From NCBI GenBank assembly GCA_030704615.1, contig CM060733.1:2354001-2418000 (forward strand): a stretch of 64,000 nt of DNA. The letters run 5' to 3'. The translations under genes were made by a program, and so were the position numbers. The first letter of the stretch is position 1, and each line of letters opens with the position of its first letter. A model generated the notes under the pieces. That model saw only the letters and a program-made list of their open reading frames with translations, was not told where the DNA came from and did not search any database. The stretch comes from Takakia lepidozioides (taxonomy: Eukaryota; Streptophyta; Takakiopsida; Takakiales; Takakiaceae). Of this stretch, positions 31,601 through 40,142 are shown piece after piece.

Positions 31601-33256
31601 CCAACCCAGTGAAGGTGTTCACGGACAATGTCACGGTGAAGTATTTTGCCACGCAGCCCAAGTTGTCCCCAAAACAACTTAGGTGGCAAGATACTTTGGC
31701 AGTGTTCGACGTGGATATCCAGTACAAACCGGGACGGGACAATGTGGTGGCCGATGCTTTAAGTAGAAAGCAGCAGCTCTTGTTGGTGTACAAGGGCGAG
31801 ACGGCGCTCCAAAGGAAGATCCGGAAGGCTTGCCGGAAGGATGAGCTGGCAAAGTGCGTGATGCAGAACTTGAGAATGGGGGTTAAATCGCAGTTCCACT
31901 TGCAAAACGGACTGCTCCGGTATAAGCAAAAACGTCTCTATGTGCCAAAGGGGGGGATCAGGGATAGTCTCTTGAGAGAATGCCATGATAGCCCGCTTGC
32001 GGGCCACGGTGGAGCCAAGCGCACTGCGGCACTCTTGAAGAAAGAGTATTTCTGGCCCAAACTGAGGGAGGAGGCAGAGGAGTATGTAAAGACATGCACC
32101 ACATGCCAACAAAACCGGAGCGAGTATAAAAAGCAAGCGGGGCTGTTACAACCCTTGCGATTCCAGAGGGGACTTGGGAAAGCGTCTCGATGGATTTCAT
32201 GACTGCTATGCGCTGTCAAAAGGATTCGATGCAATCATGGTGGTGGTAGATAGGTTCAGTAAAATGGCCCATTTCATCCCCACCAAGGAGACGGCAACTG
32301 CGCAGGAGACAGGGCGACTTTACTTCGCCCACGTCTTAAAGCATCATGGAGTCCCGAAGGATATTGTCTCGGACCGCGACCCAAAGTTTACGAGTAAATT
32401 CTGGAGAGCACTTTGGAAGAAGATGGGGACGAGGCTGAAGATGAGCACCGCCTTCCGACCTACGACGGACGGCCAAACGGAAAGAGTGAATTCCGTAGTG
32501 AAGCAATTCTTGCGGAATTACGTGTCGGCAGACCAATCAGACTGGATGGAACACTTAGACGCGGCAGAGTTCTGTTATAATAACACAGAACACTCCGCGA
32601 CGGGAGTTTCCCCTTTTGTGTTGGTCTATGGAAAAGCACCTCTGGTGCCGACAAGTTGGGCCGCCCAGGACGTTGAGGAACCGGCAGTAGCGGCGGTACT
32701 GGAAGAACGCGAGCGTTTGTTGAAGCTCGCAAAGTACAACATTGCCAAAGCTAGGAAACGGTATGAAAGGCAGGCGAATCGGAAGCGGAGGGAAGTGAAG
32801 TTTGAGGCAGGCACAGAGGTCTGGTTGAACATCAAGAATTTTCGACTACCTCCGGAAATGAGTCCGAAGTTCGTACCTCCGTATGCGGGTCCCTTTCGCA
32901 TTCGGAGGGTTATGAATGAGGATGTGTATGAATTGGAGCTGCCAGCAAACAGCAAGGTGCACCCAGTATTCCATGTCTCCCTTTTGAAGCCTTACTTCAA
33001 AGATGAAGCACGTCCGAATCGGCAGCAAGTGTTGCGTCCGCTACCTATGCTGTTGGATCATGAAAATGAACCCGAGTACGAGGTGGAGGCAATACTTAAG
33101 TCGAGGAGGTTCAAGAACCGAGAAACGGAGTATCTCGTCAAATGGAAGGGCTATCATCTTGTGGAGGCATCTTGGGTGCGTGCCTCAGAAATGGGAAACG
33201 CATCCGAGGCAGTTGCAGCGTTCGAAGGGCGACCTCAAAAGCGGAAGAAGCGTTGA
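28696..33256 (+). CDS. gag-pol: Chromovirus gag-pol polyprotein (two 1-bp deletions)
   Basis: From ATG 28696 ([18 protein letters not shown]): Gag with [14 protein letters not shown] and [11 protein letters not shown]; a zinc knuckle [14 protein letters not shown] (about residue 340); aspartic protease [10 protein letters not shown] (about 425); RT with YIDDILVYS (about 766); RNase [13 protein letters not shown]; integrase HHCC (CTTCQQNRS). After a shift it continues with the integrase core ([27 protein letters not shown]), the GPF-type C-terminus ([11 protein letters not shown]) and a chromodomain ([16 protein letters not shown]), with stop at 33256. Compared with the older copy at 27.2-27.9 kb, one C is missing near 32157 (CCTTGCGATT against CCTTGCCGATT) and one near 32210 (ATGCGCT against ATGCCGCT). 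Together they split the frame at 32202/32174. Real mutation or consensus error are both possible. Confidence 0.93.
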
Positions 33257-34161
33257 TGGGGACATCAACCTTGGAGCGTGGGGGAGGAAATGCATGCTTA
33301 GCCCGGTTTAGCTAGCTCAGGAATCCGATTGCAAAAACTTGTATTGTACAAAAATTTGTGATAAAGGAAATGGGTTCCAAATATTGTGCGTCCTATTGTG
33401 TTTGGAATGGTGATGCATGGTATGGTTGGCTAGTGTGTAGAATGCATGCTAGCTTATAAAAGTGGGAGAGGTAAATTGGGTTAATCGTGTGTTTGCGCAG
33501 TGCCGAAATCGGGTGACTCCCATCCAAGGGGCAAGGAAACTTGCGCCTTATTTGGGAGTTCAAGTGCTAGTGCGCACCTGGCGCGTGCGCGTACTATAAC
33601 TGCACTACCGAGGGGGTTGCCTTGTAGTGCGGGCTAACGCGGAAGCTACGTGCTTCCGTTCACGTACTATAATCGTGTAGCCTCGGGACGAAGTCGTAGT
33701 GCGGCTTCGGCGTGTTCCCGTACCTCAGGCCAGCATTCCAAGGCGGACCCAATTGTAGTGATTGGGGCGCACGGTTGGTTCAAGGTTATCTTCCTAGTCA
33801 AAGAGGGTTCCAGGTGAACCCTTGCTCAAGGTGATGCCAAAAGCGGCATCATGAGCGATCGCAAGCAATGTTGTTGCAGTAAGGCGATTCGATCCTCGGG
33901 AGGATCGTTCCTTGGCCTTGAAGTAGGCCAAGAAGAGTGCACTGGGAGGAGCTGGAGAGGCTCCACCCTTGGCCGGGACTTGGAGGAAGTCGGCCGAACT
34001 AGCTAGTGGAGAGTGGAGTCAAGTGTGGGGTTTGGTTCTTTGCCATGGGACGCCATGGTACGGAAACAAACTCCTTGATGTGGGACGCCACAACTTGGAT
34101 GTTCGTTTCTACAAAATGGACAAGTCGATGAGGACATCGACTCCCTGTTGGTAGGGGTGTG
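33257..34161 (+). other. 3' non-coding region of the chromovirus
   Basis: About 900 bp between the pol stop and the right LTR with no long frame. It ends in the purine-rich GGTAGGGGTGTG just before the LTR, a possible polypurine tract. Confidence 0.7.
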
Positions 34162-34884
34162 TGTCGCGGCCCTTTGCCTTGAGGGCAGGGGGTCGGGACA
34201 CATGAGGGGCTGCCCCTGTGGTGGGGGCAGCGGCAGCGATAGGTATGGGGGCTGAAGCACCCTTGAGTGCCCAAGGCACTCAAGGAGGCGGAGGCGCTCA
34301 CTAGGTGGAGCCCCGCACACCGGGTTGCGGTGGAGGTGGCTCCACAAGGGGTGGTGGTAGCTTAGTGGGACTTAGTGGGGGTGGCATAGGACTCACCATG
34401 GGGTGGAGACCTCGAAGTGGGAGTCGTGGGGAGTCTTGGGACTCATCACGGTCCATTGGGGCCGCGGTGAGTGGGCCAAGACTCACCGCGACTCACCACC
34501 GGGAGTCGAGGGTTTTCGTGGTGGTTCGCCATAAAATGGCATGGCTGGTTATGAAACCCCCGCGGACAGCTACAGAAGTATATATAGGGAGTAGTAACCC
34601 CGAGAACGGTGCAAGCCCGTTGGTGACCAAAAACTAGTGAGTAAGCGAGCGAGCCGGAAAGCGACCAAAGAGTGGGGAGCTGTTCCGGACTGCCATCTAC
34701 CAAAGGGAATTCTCCTAGTCCCAAATAGGTGGAGGGTTTAGAGGGAAGCGGAAGGGGACCGTTATGTCCCGGTGAGCAGCCGAAACTCCAAGTTGGCCCG
34801 GCGGCCAGGTTGGGAGTCAGGCGCGCGCATCAAAGCGAGTAACTATGACTTGAAGGGGAGTTTACCGAATTGAGGTGTGCGACA
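34162..34884 (+). repeat. Right LTR of young chromovirus
   Basis: Matches 27917-28640 with one missing G in a G-run near 34247 and one T/C difference (CCCTTGTGG against CCCCTGTGG). Followed by the target-site duplication GCTTG at 34885-34889. Confidence 0.95.
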
Positions 34885-35360
34885 GCTTGGCTCCGCCGTG
34901 GCCCGCAAGCGGGCTATCATGGCATTCTCTCAAGAGACTATCTCTGCTCCCTCCCTTCAGCACGTAGAGACGCTTTTGCTTATACCGGAGCAGTCCATTT
35001 TGCAAGTGGAATTGCGATTTAACCCCCCTCCTCAAGTCCTGCATCACGGACTTCGCCAGCTCATCCTTCTGGTAAGCCTTCCGGATCTTCCTTTGGAGCG
35101 CCGTCTCGCCCCTGTACACCAACAAGAGCTGCTGCTTTCTACTTAAAGCATCGGCCACCACATTGTCACGTCCCGGTTGGTAATGGATATCCACGTCAAA
35201 CACCGCCAAAGTATCTTGCCACCTAAGTTGTTTTGGGGACAACTTGGGCTGCGTGGCAAAATACTTCACCGTAACATTGTCCGTGAGCACCTTCACTGGG
35301 TTGGAACCAACATAGTGGCGCCAAAGCTCAAGACAGTGCACCACCGCCTTCATCTAAAAC
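34885..35360 (-). pseudogene. Older chromovirus copy, RNase H part (right half of split fragment)
   Basis: On -, from 35353: [57 protein letters not shown] and [17 protein letters not shown], then the young element interrupts. The continuation ([11 protein letters not shown]) is at 27916. The fragment starts abruptly inside RNase H, so this copy was already 5' truncated or rearranged. Sequence is very close to the young element. Confidence 0.85.
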
Positions 35361-35430
35361 CTCTATCTAAAACACCAGAAGCGACCAGGCAATGCTTCTG
35401 CAACATAAGCTTCTTCCGAGGGCAGCAAAG
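35361..35430 (-). pseudogene. pol: Small displaced piece of Ty3 pol
   Basis: Read on -, LPSEEAYVAEALPGRFW lies between element C and the chromovirus fragment. Its position and style fit the protease-RT spacer of the old Ty3 element. It is short, so the call is weak. Confidence 0.4.
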
Positions 35431-35490
35431 CCGTGAGCAGAACCCGTGAGCAGATTCCCCGAAGCGTGAACAGATTAAAAGCGTAAGCAG
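35431..35490 (+). repeat. Left inverted repeat of element C (GTGAGCAG cluster)
   Basis: CCGTGAGCAGAA and CCCGTGAGCAGATTCC, followed by the weaker AGCGTGAACAGATT and AGCGTAAGCAGATT. The inverted partner is at 38097-38149. Confidence 0.75.
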
Positions 35491-35784
35491 ATTTCTTATG
35501 CGGACCCCAAAACCATGGGAACAAGTGGGCCTATTGCCGTGGACGCCAACTTCACTACAACGACGCAATCTCCGCTCCATCGGACCGAAGACAGACAGAC
35601 TCCATGACGACAAAGTGGCACGAATGCACGATGAAACATTCACGGATGAATGGATTTGGGATGGACGTAAAAGTGAAATGGATGAACGGTGGATGAAGCA
35701 GGATGAAAAGTTGTCCAGATGAGGGGACTATGGACGACTGTATGAGCATGTATCGTGAGGGATTAGCAAGCGCAGGGACCAGGC

Positions 35785-35812
35785 ATTAAGGTGTCGTCAA
35801 CGACATCTTAAA
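35785..35812. repeat. Palindrome family B, copy 1
   Basis: ATTAAGGTGTCGT, CA, ACGACATCTTAAA. 28 bp. Confidence 0.9.
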
Positions 35813-35920
35813 TCGCATGCTCAGCGTGAGAAATGAACCCATGAAAATCGTTGCAAGAAAAAAAATCTTGCCTGGAAAAAACCATAGGGGGGAGTTGTAA
35901 TCCTGCTCAGGGAAGTGCGA

Positions 35921-35948
35921 ACTAAGATGTCGTCAACGACATCTTAAT
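35921..35948. repeat. Palindrome family B, copy 2
   Basis: ACTAAGATGTCGT, CA, ACGACATCTTAAT: arms pair fully except one outer base. Confidence 0.9.
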
Positions 35949-36000
35949 CCACTGCCCTGTTTGGACATGGGAATTTCACCAAACAGGATAAAACACAATA

Positions 36001-36019
36001 TATATATATATATATATAA
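36001..36019. repeat. TA microsatellite
   Basis: About nine TA dinucleotides in a row inside element C. Confidence 0.95.
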
Positions 36020-36439
36020 GCCCAAAATGGAGAAAGGTTTGGGTTTACTAGAACAAAGTGGATCCCTGAAGAGTGACTGGTCTCATTTGCAAGAGAGTAG
36101 CTACCGTATGAGCAGTTCACGTGAGCATGCTCACGCTTTAAGTGGTAAACGTGAGCAGAATCCCTTAAGCGTGAGCAGATTAGTGAATGGGAGCCTACAA
36201 CCGAGGGAAGAAGATGGCATATTGCCTTGGACAAAAACTACACTGTACGGACACAATCTCCACCCCATCCAACGGAAGAATCCTTCATGGGTGACGACCA
36301 TATGGTACGAATGTGCAATGAAAAGCTGTCGGATGAATGGTTTTGAGATGAATGAAAAAATGAATGGATGAATGTTGGATGACTTTGGATGAAAAATGAG
36401 CGACATGAATGAACCATGGTGCGTGTGCAGGTGCTCGGG

Positions 36440-36467
36440 ATTAAGGTGTCGTCAACGACATCTTAAT
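36440..36467. repeat. Palindrome family B, copy 3
   Basis: ATTAAGGTGTCGT, CA, ACGACATCTTAAT, followed by TCCCAGTACGAGTTGGCA shared with copy 4. Confidence 0.92.
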
Positions 36468-36615
36468 TCCCAGTACGAGTTGGCACATGACAGCTTACGG
36501 AAAAACCAAAATCCCTGAATTGTTTTTCCCAAAAACTTTAACCAAAAATATTTCAACCCAAAAAACTTTCAAGGCGAAGAAGCCTTGGCGGTAAGGCGGT
36601 GTGCAAGTGGTGGGG

Positions 36616-36643
36616 ATTAAGGTGTCGTCAACGACATCTTAAT
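36616..36643. repeat. Palindrome family B, copy 4
   Basis: Identical to copy 3, with the same downstream TCCCAGTACGAGTTGGCA. Confidence 0.92.
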
Positions 36644-36766
36644 TCCCAGTACGAGTTGGCATATGACAATTCATGGAAAAATCAAAAACCCCAAAAAAAT
36701 TCACCCGAAAAAATCTGATGACGAACAAGCCTTGGCGGTAAGGCAGTGTGTGTGCAGGTGCTGGGG

Positions 36767-36794
36767 ATTAAGGTGTCATCAACGACATCTTAAT
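36767..36794. repeat. Palindrome family B, copy 5
   Basis: ATTAAGGTGTCAT, CA, ACGACATCTTAAT, followed by TCCCAGTACGTG. Confidence 0.9.
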
Positions 36795-37003
36795 TCCCAG
36801 TACGTGTTTTGAAATGTTTATTTATAAAGCATGAGTTCACCTCTCTGCCTTCTTTAGATTTGGGTGTGAGCATTTCTCTCAACCTTGGATACCGTTTGAT
36901 TCAAGGTGGCCTCAACTCTGCACCTCTGCTTTCAATTTCAATGTAGTCTTGTGTTGTTCTGTGTTGTGCCATTCTCTTGTTTGATTGCTATTTGAGAGAT
37001 GGA

Positions 37004-37031
37004 ATTAAGGTGTCGTTGACGATACCTTAAA
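37004..37031. repeat. Palindrome family B, copy 6
   Basis: ATTAAGGTGTCGT, TG, ACGATACCTTAAA. Confidence 0.88.
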
Positions 37032-37137
37032 TCCATGCCCTCTTGGGATGAGTTTGCCATGAATGAGGATCTTACATGGTCAGATTTTTTTGAAAGTTGC
37101 CAACATCAGTTATGGAGTCCTGCCTCTTAGTGCCTGG

Positions 37138-37165
37138 ATTAAGATGTCGCTGACGACACCTTAAT
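37138..37165. repeat. Palindrome family B, copy 7
   Basis: ATTAAGATGTCGC, TG, ACGACACCTTAAT. Confidence 0.9.
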
Positions 37166-38096
37166 CCTGAGAGTGAATTGCAGCCATTTTGGGATCTTTT
37201 GGGATGGAGTGGGACGAGCAGCTCTACTATCAAGTCATCGCACCTCTATTTGGGGGTTCATCGCATTCGACCCAGACTGAGAACATTGTTATGGAGCAGG
37301 ATCTGCAAAAGCCCAATGCTCTGGATGTTGATTCTGATTTCTCATGTGAGTAAGTGTTAGTTCAGTTGTGACACTTCACTGACACGACGGCGCATCCTTC
37401 TATTTCCATCTTTCCTGCACAAGTTGGGCGAGCAGAATGTATGTGAACTTACATTGTTTGTGTGTGTGTACAGGAGCCCAAGGTCGCCATGGTTCCTCCC
37501 TTTCTTTGCAAACCCGCAATTTTTCCCAAGTCCGAAAGCAGATTTTAAATTGTCATGTTATGCGGAGGCTGCAACTTCGGAATTTAGTCTCCTCTCTTCT
37601 TCCCCTACTGTGCTTTTAAACAGAGAGGGTTTTGTGCAAAGCAGGGCTAGTGTCTTCATAGACAGTTCTGCCTTCATTTTGGACGCCGACTCCAGTAGCA
37701 TAGAATATTCTTCGTCGGAATGAATCTGTAGTATTTAAACTATTTAGTTTGAAGCACCAAATGGCCTCTCCACCTTCTTTGCAATTGTGTGTCAGCAACT
37801 ATGTCGACTTCTGATACCTAGTGAAAGGACAATCACAACCCTCACCAGTGGGTCGAGGTTCACTCTAGAGCTAGGTGGATTTAGCAACCACTACTCAAAA
37901 ATGCATCTTAGTTTTGCATTCATCCACAAACTACATTCATCCATGTGCCATTCGTCGAACATACATTCATCCCCCATTCATCCATCATTCATCCATAACG
38001 ATGAATGAAGTATGCATGATATACTAGACACAACCCGCAGTAACAGGTCTTCTAGGCCGAATAGGTGTCCGCGGTTATAGGTGAGCACATGCAGAA

Positions 38097-38149
38097 GCGT
38101 GAGCAGAATTCTGCTCACGGAATTTTCTGCTCACGGATTCTGCTCACGG
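38097..38149 (-). repeat. Right inverted repeat of element C with a perfect palindrome
   Basis: Three GTGAGCAG motifs, one forward and then inverted ones. CGTGAGCAGAA directly followed by TTCTGCTCACG is a perfect 22-bp palindrome at 38098-38119. The outermost CTGCTCACGG ends at 38149. Confidence 0.8.
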
Positions 38150-39235
38150 TTTAGCGATCCCCGCTTCTTCCAACCCTCTATTTCTAGATACCTACCTTGA
38201 GGACTAAGAAAAGTGACCCCCGTGGAGACGATCTTTTGTGAGTATGCAGGGATCTCAAAATCTACAGGGCTTCTCAGCAAGGTAGTGTTACTGGGTATGG
38301 CTAGTGGAGCACCAGTCTTCTTACCTGGGAAAGGAAGCGGCCACTGATGCAAACACAGGGGAGCTGTCTTAGCAAAATCAAAATAGCGTGTCCAATTGTA
38401 CTGTTGTCCAGCAGCTTGTTGTGCTTCTGCAACCAAGGTCTTCATTTGGGATAGGTGGGCTGTAGCACAGCCTGCTGGCAAAGTCACATGGTTCAGATGT
38501 ACCTTGCAAGACTTGGCACCGCTGGTTTGTAGCCACATCACATTGCTAAGAACATCTATAGTGGCACCTGCACCCTTCATCCAGTCAAGACCGAGCAATA
38601 ACTGTTCTCCTAATGTGACAATACAAGTCAGAACAACAGACTTGCTATTCACCGTCACTGGCCCAGTGACCAGGCCAATGGGTTGATATGTGGTGCCATC
38701 AGCAATGCTGATTGCGATGCCAGTAGCAGGGGTCAACTTCAAACCTAGCAATCTAACAATGGTAAGTGGAATGGCAGAAATTGTGCAGCCAGTGTCTACT
38801 ACACATGGAAAAGATAAGTGTCATATATGACATTGGGTCATGAGGGGGTGCACACGCTCTCTTCTGAGACTGCTCGTTTGCAGTTCGACCTCACCTGTCT
38901 GAATGTTGAAAATCGGCATGTGATTCTCACACCTCGCAAGCGGCGTGTGACGGAGGACCCTGCTGCTGAGGATTCTTAGCATTGTGACAAATTGTTTTGG
39001 ACTGGCTTTGTTTTGATTTGTGATCACTTGCTGGTAGTGTAGCTGTTTTGCTAGCCTCATCACCATGCACTTAGGGTTATTCCAGTGACGAGGTTTTATC
39101 CTTTGCTCAACTTGCAAAGCAAGGTTTTCCTTGTCCTGGTTTTTTCATCCCACTTGCTTGAGGTTTTGCACTGGACATGTTTATTGCAGCAGCTCACAGG
39201 AGCTCGCTTGCAAGGGCGGCGGCTGGCTTCACATA
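38150..39235 (-). pseudogene. pol: Ty3/gypsy gag C-terminus and aspartic protease (inverted)
   Basis: Read on - from about 39120: a zinc-knuckle-like remnant (RHWNNPKC), NHMPIFNIQTGEVELQTS, a TGA stop at about 38821, then SFPCVVDTGCTISAIPLTIV with the protease DTG motif, GLVTGPVTVNSKSVVLTCIV, the second protease motif GEQLLLGLDWMKGAGATID, and FLSPQGRYLEIEGWKKRGS at the junction with element C. This is a retropepsin in normal order. The TGA is consistent with CGA having changed. It is the upstream part of the RT-integrase block at 6.3-8.1 kb. Confidence 0.8.
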
Positions 39236-39707
39236 TGTGAAGAACCAGATTCCTCTCTAGTCTTTATGAATGTTATAACTCTGTGGGGATGAAGGTGACT
39301 CTTACAACGGATGTGTCAGTGATGAGCCTGTAAACTTGTCTTATATTAACCGCTAGTAGTACATTAAGCAATAGCCTTGTTGGCGGCCTATCTGTCATGG
39401 CATCTGGATAACAATATGAGGAGCCAATAAGTGACAGCCATCTGGCCAGGCTGAAAAGACTATTTAATCATGGGGGTCTAGAGCCCTGGTGTGCTGGTTT
39501 TTGGAGTGTTCATCTCTCTGTACATGTGTGGATGAAAGTGTCTCAGTATACGGTGTGATTAAGGTTAGGGAATCGTCCCTCAGGATCTGCAGTCCTCTAG
39601 AGTAAGATCCCTCATCCTATGCATGCTCGCTCTACTGTAGCTATACTCCCCCTTTAAGGGCCTCCACCACAGAGGAAGGGAATCTCTGGTGGGCGCCAGA
39701 ATCTTGG
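39236..39707 (+). repeat. Right LTR of the old Ty3/gypsy element
   Basis: Same direction and sequence as 4167-4687, with small deletions (for example after AGTCTTTAT and near 39450). A perfect 16-bp palindrome CTTCACATATGTGAAG spans its left edge (39229-39244), where the inverted interior meets the LTR. GGCTTCACA also directly follows its right end. Confidence 0.8.
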
Positions 39708-40142
39708 CTTCACAGAGGGTGAGGTAGTTGTGGAGTAATAATATACTGAAGAACTCATTTTTCTCCGAGTTCCTCATTGCCAGTCCCATGCTGTAGATAG
39801 CGCACCATTTGGAGGCCAGTTCAGTACTGGTCCTTACGTGAAAGACATAGAGGGCTCTTTGACAATACACTGCCTGGAGTGCTCTTAAACACATGACCAG
39901 ATTCTTACTAAAATCTTGCTGTGGAATACCTGACAGTGTACTCATGACATTTGTACCAGATCATACATCTTCTACATGATATTTGCAATAATGGGAAAAT
40001 TGGCATTCTCCTCATGATAGAAACAAAGCCAGACAATAAGAGTCGCACTGTGAGCTGATTCAAACAAAAGCTTCTGTTGTGTAGCTTTCCAGAATTATCA
40101 TACTTCATTGACTTGTAGTTGAGTTGATACATGAGCTCTCAT
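39708..40142. other. Spacer, possibly 3' UTR of the next gene
   Basis: No recognised frame. It directly follows the stop codon of the - strand gene at 40143 and may hold its 3' untranslated region. Confidence 0.35.

Larger units (their letters stand above)
27917..34884 (+). mobile_element. Young Ty3/gypsy chromovirus, complete with LTRs
   Basis: It has LTRs of 724 bp (27917-28640) and 723 bp (34162-34884) that I found to differ at only two places, each starting TGTCGC and ending GCGACA. It has a primer-binding site TGGTATCAGAGC at 28643, one long gag-pol frame, a chromodomain, and a 5-bp target-site duplication GCTTG. The near-identity of the LTRs indicates recent insertion. It landed in an older, inverted copy of its own family. 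Two single-base gaps in pol (see the gag-pol entry) are the only defects seen. Confidence 0.95.
35431..38149. mobile_element. Element C: 2.7-kb inverted-repeat element with palindrome arrays
   Basis: The left end reads CCGTGAGCAGAACCCGTGAG and then CAGATTCC. The right end, inverted, reads CCGTGAGCAGAATCCGTGAG and then CAGAAAATTCC. Both lie inside coding sequence of the same Ty3 pol (PR ends YLEIEGWKKRGSL right of 38149). Internally there are seven copies of a 28-bp palindrome (35785-37165), GTGAGCAG clusters near 35431-35490, 36110-36180 and 38085-38149, and two diverged copies of a 200-bp module (about 35510-35720 and 36205-36410). Each module ends in ATGGATGAATG-like repeats and is followed by a palindrome. 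No coding frame with a recognisable domain is present, so it is probably non-autonomous. No target-site duplication was identified. Confidence 0.7.

Noticed and set aside
8128-38149. A single 30-kb insertion in the Ty3 element
   Set aside because: The pol linker at 27020-27190 and the piece at 35361-35430 show three separate insertions rather than one.
38822-38980. A 52-codon + strand frame (SYMTLGHEGVHTLSSET...) first read as the pol C-terminus
   Set aside because: The opposite strand in the protease frame reads a continuous gag-protease region through the same bases with one TGA, so the + frame is a shadow.
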